Assembly (NCBI GenBank): GCA_032433595.1
Contig: JASWJB010000027.1
Coordinates: 176,707 to 240,706, forward strand
Source: Conoideocrella luteorostrata
Taxonomy: Eukaryota; Ascomycota; Sordariomycetes; Hypocreales; Clavicipitaceae
Length of the DNA stretch: 64,000 nt
Direction of reading: 5' to 3'
Shown here: piece by piece, positions 23,842 to 34,741 of the stretch
How the letters are laid out: every line of letters starts with the position of its first letter
Numbering within the stretch: position 1 is the first letter of the stretch
Notes under the pieces: model-generated
Told to the model about the DNA's origin: nothing
Databases searched by the model: none
What the model saw: only the letters and a program-made list of their open reading frames with translations
Translations under genes and position numbers: made by a program

Positions 23842-24774
23842 CGTTTATCAGCTGCACAAATTTCTTTGACGAACGGACCATTCGATGACGACCTGACGAA
23901 TTATGACCGATGATGTATGATTGGTTTGTGCAATATATAGGGTGAGAGCTTTTGTATGATGAGTATTGTTTGTTACGTGGGCATGTCACAAATTGTACAA
24001 ACCCTTTGTTAGGGAAGCAAAGGAGGATGGAAACTCCTGCAAGTAGTTTGTTCTAGAGTGTAAACATAGTAGGCCTTTTTGTTTCATTAAGATATTTTCA
24101 ATCACTCATCTCAACCCGTTTCGAACGAGCTGCTCCAACTCTGCTTGAACGGGATGTTCATCGACCCAGGCTGACAGACACCCTTGACAAAACACATTGA
24201 AGAGCAGGCGATCAAATTGCAGAACACAAGAGAGGGTATTTGGGTTACATCGCTACCTGAAAAACTATATCCGCCGCCACATGATACTCATTCATCAATA
24301 CCAGTTATTACCCATCCAAGTGGCCAATCTCCCAGACTTGGCCCAAGAGTCTGGCCAAGTATCATAGACTTTTAAGCCACCAAAGCCACTACCAATCAAG
24401 TGATTCGATTAGGAAATAGACCTATTCCGTCCCGCCACGGACCAGCCGGGGCAGAATATCACAAAAGAGTCCTCCTCAAATATTACGTATGTGGTGTCTG
24501 TGTGTTTGTATGCGGAGCCTCCAAGCTCCACTGAAGAGGAAATCGGCAGAACAAAAGATAACAAAGCAACTGCAATAGCCCGAGCGTAGAACAGAAAGTC
24601 AAGAGAATAGCGAGAACAACGATGACGTGATACCTCCCAGCTTCCTGTACTAATGTGCGAATAAAGAAAGAGAAATAAAACAGCCATGGTATCTCTGCTT
24701 TCCCAAAACGCCAACTGAACCGTTCGATATAGTCATTTTACATTGTTCGATACACTAGGCTCGGCGTAATGTCT
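23842..24774. other. Convergent 3' intergenic region
   Basis: 930 bp between the CorA-like gene (+) and the RasGAP gene (-). It is moderately AT-rich, with no gene-like frame, RNA gene or repeat. Confidence 0.55.
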
Positions 24775-27463
24775 TCACCATCCCTTCTTCCGAGCAAATC
24801 TCTTATTCAGTAGGGCAAGCACCTTAGGGACGTTGAATTGGACATATTCCAAGTCTAGCTCATCCTGATTATCCTTCTGCATCTCAAGCAAATCGTCCAG
24901 CTTAAGATCGAGTTCCAAAAGACCTCGGTTGCGGCCTGAATAGTTTTCTCAAGTCAGCAATGATTTCTTCAGCGTGTCTTTAGTTTCCAGTTGTGCATGA
25001 ACATACCCTTGTAATGGAGCGAAATAACAAACGTTCCCGGCAGAGGACTGGTAAAGTTGAAGTAGATGTTGGCCCGTCTATTATCGGGGACATTGCTCTT
25101 CTGAATCACACCCTCCTTTTCAAGCTGCTGGTGAGTAAACTTGTAGGGGCCGAGAACCTGCTGCTTCTGCTGCTTTCGTTTGGTGCCTTCGCTCTGAGAC
25201 CGCACGTTGTGCAGATAGTTCTTGTATGTGTCAAGCTGGCCTACCAAGTAGATATTGTGGTCTCGAATGGTCTTGTAAACTTCATCCAGCTTCTGTGTCT
25301 CGGCAAGGACACCTTCCTTTAATGAGCCAAGGTGCTGTAGTTCTTGCTCAACTTCATCCCGCAAGAGATCAAACTGATCGTTTTTGTCGATAACACCTAG
25401 CTCCTGCAGCTGCGACAGAAGCTCCATGGCCCTGATTCCTTTTCGAACCATGACAGCGTCATTGCGACTAGTGGCAGCAGCATCCGCCACACGTTCTAGA
25501 CGAAGGGGCCGTCGAAGCACCGCGCTGCTCTGCGGAATCGTTCGCAAAATCTGCACAAAGATGGACTTGGCTTCCATAAAGTACACTTCCTCTTGTGTGA
25601 TATCCAGAGCTGCGGTTAAGTCATCGATGGCCGTTTCCCATCTGCTAAAAAGGGGCAGATTGATCACTCTGTTTTCCTTGCGTGGAACTTGCGCTGGTGA
25701 TGGACCAAGTTCCGACACGATAATGGCCAGGTGCGAGTTTTCATCTTTGCAGATCTCCTGATAATGTTTATCCATAAGACCGTGCATAGCATACATCTCG
25801 TTCAGTGAAATATCCAGTTCAAGGTCCTTTTTAGAGAGCGCCACATAGTTGTCCATTTCCAAACTTTCGTAAAAGTCGCTCACTTCGCACAGGTCGAGCA
25901 TGAACTTGTTGATTCTGTCCTTGTTCTGCTGGATAAAAGGCTGGAGCTTCGCCATATACGGCTCCTTCGCATACGATGGCTTGTTGGCAAGGTTCTGCAG
26001 CATCTTGGCGATCAAGGTTAACGTTCGCCTGGGTCGCTCGGCAGGAGTTCCATCGATGAGCATGTATGATCTTGGAGTAACAATCGCCGGATTGATGAAA
26101 CGAAGGAAGAAGAAACCTCCAATCAAGGTGCAAATAGCCTGATCATTCGCATCAGGGTACTTGCGCTTTGTCAAGCTTCTGATTTGCTTGCAAATCCATC
26201 GAATCCCGTATGGTGCTTCGTCCAGGCCCTCAATAATTGTGCTCAGGAAACCATTGGCGATTTCTGTCAGCATGGTAAGTCGAGGCTCGATGATGGCTTG
26301 GACCTGTGGGTTCTCGGCAGCTTGCTCCGCCGTGATTCCCTTTGGCAAATTGGCTGGCAAGCTACCCGTATCCTCTTCGATTTGCTCCAACATGCGCTCG
26401 TATACCTTCAAAGGGTTGATCTCCAAATCCAAGTCCTTCAGTTCAATAAGGCTGTTGACTCGGTCTGCCAATACAGTTTTAATGAAACTCTGTCCGGGAC
26501 CACGGCGGGTGTAAGTGGTCATCATTCGGGACACCGGTGTGTTAGCTCGAAGTAGTGAGGAGTAATCGGCTGTGTGGTCGAATTGATAAGTCAAAACCGA
26601 CTAATTGCCGACGTTAGCGAGTTTATGAAACGAGTATACGGCCAAAAGGGAATCGAAAAGCTAGACGCACCTGGAACATAGTAAGAAGCAGATGCTCTTC
26701 GCGACTCTCGTACTGATTACCGTAGATGGTGAACATGACTGTCTGCAATAGCGAGTCTATTTCGGCCATGGAGACGAGTCTGCACAGATGCGCAATGTGT
26801 CTAGGCTCGGATTGCAGGAGAAATAATAGGTTGCCGTACTTCTGCGTCTTGTCGTCGTTGGGGAACACGCCTTCTTGCATTTCAGTAGCATCTTCTAGAT
26901 GCCTTGCAACTTCATTTTGCTACAGAAAGATTAGCTCGCGTCATGCGATTTGGGAACCCAAAAAAAAAGGGAAAAAGTTTGCACATGTATTACAAAGAAG
27001 GGGATACGAACCTCTTCAAGAGCCATGCGATTTTGGATGAGAAGGGCGATCCGAGAATCCAGATATCGCACATCCTTTTCAAGTACGAAATTCTTTTTCG
27101 ACTGGGAGGAGATCTTCGTTTTCAGATCTCTGAGGACTTTCTGGGCTATATATTCATAAATCAGTATCCATCAGGGCAGAAACACCACTCAGCTCAATTC
27201 TCCCACCAATCAAACAACTCGTTAAGAGGGTGTCAACGAGATTGGGGAAGGGCAAATTTACCTTTGGCGAGATCATCTTCAATTTGCATTTCTCCCTCGT
27301 TGGCCGACATAGACATGTACAGCGCCGACATGGAATATCGCTTTGACTGGCGCGCAGAGCGCGAGCCATCGTATGAAGACATGGTGTTTTGGCGTGACAA
27401 TGGTTGAAAGGATGAAGATGAAGCAGTCGAGGCCCTAGATGGGGTTTGAAGCATGGTGGGCAT
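24775..27463 (-). CDS. Ras GTPase-activating protein (Gap1 / RasGAP_C type)
   Basis: Five exons: 27463-27262, 27145-27012, 26919-26671, 26600-25007 and 24935-24775. All junctions are GT-AG and in frame. The product is 779 residues. A Ser-rich N-terminus is followed by a helical linker (about 65-125), then the RasGAP domain. In that domain [21 protein letters not shown] carries the likely arginine finger (LLRANTP), and [19 protein letters not shown] is the FLR...PA signature. A RasGAP_C domain follows and ends with [20 protein letters not shown]. Fission yeast Gap1 has this layout and down-regulates Ras in mating and morphogenesis. True IQGAPs add IQ motifs and a calponin domain, both absent here. 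The start is the second of two nearby Met codons; an upstream in-frame ATG at 27511 gives a non-conserved extension. Confidence 0.93.
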
Positions 27464-28446
27464 GGTGTTTATTGCGTGACGGCGACAGCGCACAAAGGAG
27501 ACGAGGAGCAAGGGCAGTTAAGCCTCGTAGCTGCTCAGGAATGTTGCGACTGACGGGAGCGCGGGTACCAGACAAGGCCCCTGACTATGTCCTAGATGGT
27601 TGGCTCCAGGCGGTCGTGGCGGCGATTGAAGTGAAACCGAGTGGAACACGGGTCTGAGGCGAGTTGACGGAAGGATGTTTGCCGATAAGCGACCATTTAT
27701 TAATTTGCGATAAGGATAGCGCAGGCTAAGAAGAACAAGACGGGCAGCAACAGCAGCAGGCCGCAGCTTATGCTTGGCCAACGTTTGAAACTGATATCGC
27801 TGGTGGCGTCGATAGAAAAGGGCGATGCGAGACGCACGGCGAACGAGACGTATGGATGTGCGTATTGCAGACCAGGGCAGATGAGGTAGCCGACCAATCA
27901 ATGGGGCCCGGTCGGCAAATAAATGCAGGTTACTGCTGGCTCGCTCAAGTGACCAGGAAGAATACCACTGGGGGCCGTAAGTGATGGATGCAATCGGGCT
28001 GGTTTAAAGCTGTGTCGACTCGACGAAGTGCTCAATACGGTGAGGCTGAAGAGAGTGTGACGCGGTCGACACACTCAAGAGTTGTACAGAGTCGCGGGAC
28101 CCGAGCGTTCGCTCCTTTGTAAACGGGTCGATAAAATGCCGGCTAAAGGCCCTTCGCTCGTTTGGTCAAGTGCGCAATGGAGAGAGAATTAAGGTCACGG
28201 GTGTCCGATAAGGAAAGAGAGGGCGACAAGTTTATCTGCACGAGGCAGAGGTGATGATGTGTATGCGAGAGAAGAGAAAAGGGCCAGCGAGTGTTGAGAG
28301 GCGGCATGTGGACGAGATAGCGGAGACGAAGGCAGAGAGGTGGGATTGGGCGAAAACAATATAACAAGGGCCGGCGAGGGCCAAATGACGACGGTCGAAT
28401 GCAGGAATAGGAACGAGGGGAAAGGGAGGAGGGGCGCGCAAGAGCC

Positions 28447-28457
28447 GGGGGGGGGGG
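28447..28457 (+). repeat. 11-G homopolymer
   Basis: Run of 11 G in intergenic DNA, within a generally purine-rich strand (28140-28460). Confidence 0.8.
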
Positions 28458-29861
28458 TCACAAAGGCAATACAGACAGACAGGGTAATTAATGATAATGA
28501 TGGGTTTCCGAGGGTCTAGTCAGGGTCAAGACAGGACAAGTCAGGACCGCCGGCATGGCAGCCAGGGTCAGGGGCAGAGTGGATTGGGTGAAAAAGTGGG
28601 TGGTAGAGTGGATGGCATACTGGCACGGTACATCCTGCTGTGCATCGTGACGCTGGCAGTGCTGGGCGGACGTGGTAAAATACCGTCTGTAACTAACTAA
28701 AGTAGCGCATGGAGTAACTAACTTGTTACTCTTGTTGAGAAGGCAGCGTTGGAACACTGGTTGCTAGCACAGAGCACGGAGTACGGAATACTTATACGGG
28801 AGTGGGGTAGTTACAGGTGGGGCACGATTGAACATTCGAAGTGTCGAAAGTTTTTCGAAAGTCATTGTTCGGATCTCGCAACAGGAGAGACGGTTTGGGG
28901 ATTAGTTCGTGTCAGTCAGCTATCAGCGTGGGTTGCAGTCCGTATTGAAGAGATGAGCATAATGCATCGTATACTGCACCACATGCTATAACTACAGCTT
29001 GTCTTGAAAATTGAACCCAGTGTCAACCTAGTAATCATACTCGGTACTCCGTACACGGAGGCGGTAAGCAGGTCCTGCTCTGCGGGCAGAAACATTGCAT
29101 GCAGAGGAGAGCAGGGAGGAAGATTAGCTCCCACACCAGATTCAACGCAAATTGTCGAAACCCTCGCCTCTCCCAGCATGCAGCGCCGACCAGGCTGCAG
29201 AACAAATCTGCTCAAAGATAACCATCAAGTCGACCACGGACGGCGGGGAGACCTCCTCTACTCCGGCCTCCTCCCAATGCCGACGACTGAGCTCGTCACA
29301 GCGTGTCATATGCGAATGCTCAAGCGCGCCAATTTGAGCTCCTGACATCCATGCGCGAACTTTGTATGCCCACACGGAGTATAGAGTATGGAGTATGAAG
29401 TACCCAAGTCAGCTACCCAACAGCAGGCACACCCCAATGTCGCCTTTATTAGGTACAAAACTACGATACAACTCGGTTCCTTGGATTCCCGTGGTCCCTT
29501 GCTGCTAAGCCCACCAACTTAAGTCAGTGCCCTGGTGGTGTACTCCGTACGAGAGAGACAGTGGAATCAAATCAGGCACGCGCTACTTCAGCCTCGGTAG
29601 CTTTTAGTATGGAGTCGTTGCAGGACTCGGCCCTGGCGTAGCGACTAGCTTAGGCACGATGCCTGATAGGTAATAGATGAATGTGGAGATGACCGGTTCG
29701 TGCATCGAGGTTTGTCCCACAACTAGTTGCTCGTTCAGTCATAGCTAGCAGCATAGTTACAACCAATCCATGACGACAATCGCAATCATACGGTTGATAT
29801 AACAACAGGCAAAAATCTGCTGCTCCTAGGCTATGGCCCAAGGCCTTTTGGGCAAATATGT

Positions 29862-29897
29862 CGTTCAAAAGGTTGGACCATGATATCGTTTTGAACG
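29862..29897. repeat. Hairpin with perfect 9-bp arms
   Basis: CGTTCAAAA at 29862-29870 pairs exactly with TTTTGAACG at 29889-29897 across an 18-base loop. It lies in intergenic DNA about 240 bp before the inverted-repeat element at 30141. Confidence 0.8.
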
Positions 29898-30140
29898 CTC
29901 ACGGAAGATGCTTTCCTTCTGGCGCAGTATCATCGCTTCTTCACCCACAACCATGTTATGACTGTCGTGCGAGATGTTGCTCCATTGCTCACCGAGCTCA
30001 GCATTAACAGCCAGGGTCCCCAGGTCGATGACGGTGATCCCCCACGACAACGGTGGCTGGGTGGCAGTTCAAGTGGCAATCCGCAACATTGGCATAAGTC
30101 TTTGTCCACAACTTCACCACCACCCGCCTTGCAACATTAC

Positions 30141-30416
30141 CCGGCCATGCGGGGGACAGTATAACTGAGCCATTTCGTCCACATTGTCCAATTGACCCTT
30201 TCAATTCGAACGCCCACCACAGATGCAATTAAAGCTTGTTATTAATAAAATCTATTACCTAAATAGCTGACTAAGCTATATAATAGTTATGCGCTTTTTT
30301 TTTTTTCTTTATATATATATATATAATTTTATCGCGTTTTTGGTCGCTGAGGCATTATCTTTTGCGGAGTTAATGCCACCTCGATGGCTCAGTTAAACTG
30401 TCCCCCGCTTGGCCGG
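30141..30416. mobile_element. MITE-like element with 33-bp terminal inverted repeats
   Basis: The arm at 30141-30173 and the reverse complement of 30384-30416 agree at 31 of 33 positions. Both share the core GGGGGACAGT and end in ACTGAGCCAT. The ~210 bp between them are strongly AT-rich, with an (AT)n run and a T tract, and contain no open frame. A short, non-coding, AT-rich element with matched ends is the form of a miniature inverted-repeat transposable element. I see no clear target-site duplication, so the exact ends and superfamily are unknown. A large regulatory hairpin is an alternative. Confidence 0.5.
30301..30326 (+). repeat. T tract and (AT)n run
   Basis: A T-rich stretch followed by an uninterrupted AT dinucleotide run (30311-30325), inside the AT-rich core of the element at 30141-30416. 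Confidence 0.8.
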
Positions 30417-31507
30417 CCGAGTTTAAGCAACAGGGGGGCCAACAAGCAGCATAGTCTCATCCAAATTCTCAGGGGTCGCTGGGTCCAGGCTATTGTTTTT
30501 GTTACTGGCTATTATTAGTGGCTGCAAGACTTCGCATCAACAGTTTCGCAGCGCTTCATACTTTGAGCGGAGTCTGGTTCGTGGGATGTACCAGCGACGC
30601 GTCAACTCCAAGCGTTAGTAGAGCGTGTAATAAATTACAAGACATTTATAGGTCGTCAAAGAGATCAATGCTCAGGCTTTAAGCTCAATAATATCCGAGC
30701 GCCAAGCGTCGAGAAATATAGCATCAGTCAAGTCTGCAAGGACTGCAAGGTCTGCAAAATGATGCTGCGTCTTCATATCATCAAAATGTTTATTCAACAG
30801 CCGGTTCTCGTCGTTACTCCTCCGAGAGATCAGTTACGTGAAAACCCAAAATTTTCCATCAATACATAGGAGCCTTTTGAAGCTACTCACCCCAATAGCA
30901 AACCACATGGCGCCTGCATTTATTGGGGTTTGTTTTCGTCATCGGGTTTATGCTAATGGTAGACTCAGATGCCCCAAGCCACCAGGCCTGTATACTCTCT
31001 TTCCGATGTCCAAGCGCATTGATCTAGAAGCGGAGTTCGAAGAATCCATGGTGCCACACTGTCATGCCTGTCAATGGTCGATAGTCATTGTCTTGGGGCT
31101 CGCAGACCGGCAGACCGAGTTTCTTCTCTTCGTAGTCATCTTTAATTAGATCAATTCATTCCGCTCTATACAGTAACTGCCCACTACCATGAGTTCCACT
31201 TCTAATGCAATTAAGCACCCCCCTCTCCGGTCAAACCTATAAATACACTTAAGCAAAAGAAAATAGAAAAGAAAAAATAGCTGGCCTCTCGCCCACTCGA
31301 TTCCACAATTCCAGAGTCTTTGGAGACCAGGCTCACCATCTCCAGATCTCGTAGATGCATGCAAGATACTCATTGAATATAACGAACCCGGTAAGAAATC
31401 CATATTTCATACGGGATAGTACTTTTAATAGTGCTCTTAATTATTTAAACTGAAACTACCTTGATTTATACCATTTATCTTGCAGTGGCCCATCTTGTAC
31501 AGTGGGA

Positions 31508-31571
31508 GGCATAAAGTTCTTGCATACCTCCAGATATCTTCTGCGCTAGCAGGTAGGTAAGACTTTATGCC
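31508..31571. repeat. Imperfect inverted repeat (hairpin)
   Basis: GGCATAAAGT at 31508 pairs with ACTTTATGCC ending at 31571. Pairing continues imperfectly inward (CTTGCATACCT against the complement of AGGTAGGTAAG), leaving a loop of about 16 bases. It is intergenic and could be a decayed short transposon or a structured transcript element. Confidence 0.6.
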
Positions 31572-32584
31572 ACATACAGTAAGTTATGACTCCTCTCAAG
31601 GGCAGCCCCCTATGATGCATGGTAATTTATCGTCTCTGTCAGATCAGCAAAGCTCAGGAAGTGGTTGAGAGGATGGAAGACGACTGTGTTACACCGTTTC
31701 GGCGACGCCGATAGTTGGTTAGCAACTCTCTGACCAAGTATCATTGATGAAACAAAGGCAGGCGCCAATCTGTGCACAGGCGTTGACCACGTAAACTACT
31801 TTATTCCAATGATGTCAAATGTTCAGGTGCTGTTTCATCTCATATGATGCAGTGGGCCAGCGAGGTTCTGCTGCGTCGCTTTACCGATGCGCAACGTCAC
31901 TTGAGACGACGGTCCCGGGCTTGTGGTCGATGAACCCGTCCGTGCCGTCGCTGTGTTAGAGTTGCCGAATTTGCAGTTAGTTCAAAGGAATGAGGCAGGA
32001 ATTGAGGTTTGTTTTGCGATTCATCATTCATTATAGGTATCATGCGCGACAAAGTTGCAGGCTAGGTACTCCGTCTTGTCTCAGAATTTATGATGGCCTT
32101 GCTACTAATGCCTGATGCTTCATATGTACCGCATGAACTTGTGCTTCTTTGTTTGCCCCTCCACTCAGTTACTCCATTGATCCGGCGCTGAGAATTGGCA
32201 GCCACCGTGTTGTACAATACTTCTGGCTTATAGCTTTTATTTTTAAAAGAGTGCCTACCCTCTTCCTATTCCATGAAATGTCTCGAATGTGATGCCCAAC
32301 TTTTGTTGTGGTCCCGGGTACGTCAGAGTGTGTGGTGGGGCAAAGGTACGAACTGCCACTTTGCATCCAGCCGATTGGAACGTGGTGCGTTCTTGTTAGG
32401 AGCTTCTCTTATCTCAGGTACCTTCACGAAGCTTCACATCAGTCCAATCTTTACCGTCAATCATACGCCGTCGCTGTCGCCGTCAACTTTCGTCCGAGGT
32501 ATACAATACCCCAGTTTGGCAACGACCAAATCGATTCATCTCACCTGCATTTACCCTCCAAGTCGACATATTTAACCCTGAAAA

Positions 32585-33315
32585 ATGGCCTTCCGAAACT
32601 CCTTTCCACGCATTACCCTGGCCCGTTCAACCCACGCCATCCGCAACTTCCACTCCACTCCCCGCGCCTTTGTCAAAGCCGGCGATGAAGTCCCCAGCTT
32701 TGATGGCTTGATGGAGAACTCACCAGGTTTCAAGGTCAATCTAGCGGAGGAGTTCAAGTCTTCCAACGGGTACATCGTTGGTGTGCCGGGGGCGTTTACT
32801 GGTACATGCTCAAGCTTGCATGTTCCTTCGTACATTAACCATCCTGGGTTGAAGAAGGCTGGACAAATTTTTGTCGTTTCTGTAAATGATCCTTTTGTGT
32901 AGGTTCATCACCAGGCTCATTGGATCCTAATCTGGGCGCCTTTGGCATGTTTTGCTGAGAAGCTAATACTTTCGACCAGCATGAAAGCTTGGGCCGAGCA
33001 GCTTGATCCAGCTGGAGAGACAGGCGTAGGTGTAGTTTTGTTTCTTGCTCTCTGTCGGCTACTATATTGACTTGGAAATAGATTCGCTTCATTGCGGACC
33101 CTTCTGCTAAGTTTACCAAGGCCCTTGACCTTGGCTTTGATGGATCTGCTATTTTTGGCGGCATGCGTGGCAAGCGCTACGCTCTCAAGATTGAGAACGG
33201 CAAAGTTACCAAGACGTTCATTGAACCTGATAACACTGGTGCCAACGGTATATGGACCCAATTCAACACATTGGGGTTTATCCCACGTCTGAACTATGAC
33301 GCTAATGAGGTATGA
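32585..33315 (+). CDS. Mitochondrial Prx5-type peroxiredoxin (C-terminus frameshifted)
   Basis: Three exons: 32585-32898, 32980-33025 and 33082-33315. The product is 197 residues. The N-terminal ~27 residues are Arg/Ser/Thr-rich without acids and contain RNFHSTPRAF, a typical mitochondrial presequence. The thioredoxin-like fold follows, with the peroxidatic motif PGAFTGTC (PxxxTxxC, Cys75). The usual FTPTC/FTPGC Pro is Gly here. The conserved Arg lies in MRGKRYAL. Enzymes of this family reduce H2O2 and alkyl hydroperoxides using thioredoxin or glutaredoxin. The frame ends at NYDANEV, but the +2 frame directly after it encodes MAEKVLG and then a stop, which resembles the normal family C-terminus. 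This implies a 1-base deletion (or 2-base insertion) at about 33307-33312, or a sequencing error. Confidence 0.88.
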
Positions 33316-33844
33316 CAGTTTCGATGGCCGAAAAGGTGCTTGGTTAATGGATCGCGGTTGGTGCTGCAGCGGGCACACGATATATGGCCAGTAATGATAT
33401 ATGGCTGAGTTGAAGGGACTGGTGTAGGTCCGTTAGGTAAAAGTAAGCCATTATTTACGATCCATATACATATAATAAAGACCAAGAACGAAGCCGTACG
33501 TGCAGAGGTGTGAACCAGCTGCCCTAAATCGTTTTTGCATGAATACTGAATTGCGCAAGCGGAGACAATACTTAATAGTAGTGCGTCAATCCGGTCAAAT
33601 GGAAATGCAGAATACAATTTTTGGCTATTATTACTCTTACGAACACTGGTGCTCGTAAAATTGAGATTGCTGTATGCGTATACAGGGTAAGATGTTAAAA
33701 ATAGAGTTGCGTTGGCTTGATAGTAATCAGTTCATGCCCAACCACCCCCTTGAATCAGCACAAGAGGTACGCGGCGCTCTGCGGCATGCGCTCTTCATGG
33801 CCATATTTTACGTGCTAGGAGGACGTTGAAGCATCGGCAGGGAG

Positions 33845-33886
33845 ACTTCTGCCTGCACTTCTGCCTGCCTTTCAGCCTGCATTTCA
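33845..33886 (+). repeat. Degenerate ~13-bp tandem repeat
   Basis: CTTCTGCCTGC-type units repeat about three times with drift (CACTTCTGCCTGC, CTTTCAGCCTGC). Small minisatellite in intergenic DNA. Confidence 0.65.
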
Positions 33887-34511
33887 CCAAGTGGTGAGCC
33901 AACGGTGCAGGTCTCAGTCGGCTGGCCACGGCATGCATGTCCGTTGTGAGTGGCAAATGCACGGTGCAGCGAACAAGCCAACCTGGCCCGAGACCGTGCT
34001 TGCCTTGCATGCGTGTCGTGCCAGTCCGACGCTGGACCAACCAAACGTGCCAACCCAACCGGGCCGCATTAACGTGATGGAAGCTGCAATGCAGTGATAA
34101 AAGTACCCACAATGATGCCGCCGTTGGCGCCTTCCGAGTTCTCCTGAGTCCTCCGAGGCGACCTGATTGATGCCTTGCATGGCGGCCGTTCCATCGCTGG
34201 CGTGAGTCAGCTGGCCCCGAAGATCATCCGCCACCAACCGCGCTCTCCGGCTGCTGTCCACGGCCATCGTCGCTGTCATCGCTGTCACGGGTCGTGCATC
34301 CAACGGTCATCTAGTTACGGCATTTCCGTGACATCTCTGGACCCAAGTCTACCGCTCTTTGGTGCCGCAGTCGACATCTTTCTCTCCCGGACAACTTCTT
34401 TTCTCATTCTTGGCCACCTTACCCGCCTTCCGTTTTCCACGGTCACTTGCAGGACACCATCATAGCCCGCTCCTCTCGCCGGAAATAGAAATTAGAGCGC
34501 TGTGATTGGAA

Positions 34512-34523
34512 CCCCCCCCCCCC
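34512..34523 (+). repeat. 12-C homopolymer
   Basis: Run of 12 C about 220 bp upstream of the RBR start codon. It is likely within the leader or promoter, and its length may be unreliable. Confidence 0.8.
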
Positions 34524-34741
34524 TTTCCTCCTTGTCGACGCCTACACCGTTTGACGAACCTCTTCCTCGCTCCGTGTGCCGAGCCGCCACAATTTCCCCT
34601 ACGACGAGGAAACGAAAGGCTGCTGAGGCGACGATTTTCTCCCAAGATCAAGAAGGAGTGCCACCTCAAAAGAGACTTATCGCCTCAGCCGCCGACCATC
34701 CAGCCGCCCCTCCAACCCCCGTGACCACAACAAGCTTCAAT

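Larger units (their letters stand above)
27464..32584. other. 5.1-kb gene-poor divergent region
   Basis: The region lies between the divergent RasGAP and peroxiredoxin genes. No gene is supported. It holds exact TACTCCGTA copies at 29045 and 29541, an 11-G run, a 9-bp-stem hairpin at 29862, an AT-rich stretch bounded by 33-bp inverted repeats at 30141-30416, a further inverted repeat at 31508-31571, and scattered short frames with no family resemblance. One short frame near 31290-31410 gives a plausible peptide (LVDACKILIEYNEPG) running into a GTAAG, but no partner exon was found. Confidence 0.5.
33316..34741. other. Intergenic, peroxiredoxin to RBR ligase
   Basis: 1.4 kb without a supported gene. 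It contains a degenerate GCCTGC-type tandem repeat (33845-33886) and a 12-C run just upstream of the RBR gene leader. Open frames here are short and lack conserved features. Confidence 0.5.

Noticed and set aside
24775..27463. Full IQGAP annotation for the RasGAP gene
   Set aside because: RasGAP and RasGAP_C are present, but IQ motifs and a calponin-homology domain are absent and the length is too short.
30838..31149. 103-codon plus-strand frame near the inverted-repeat element
   Set aside because: No similarity to a known transposase or any family, and no splice partner. Kept only as intergenic.
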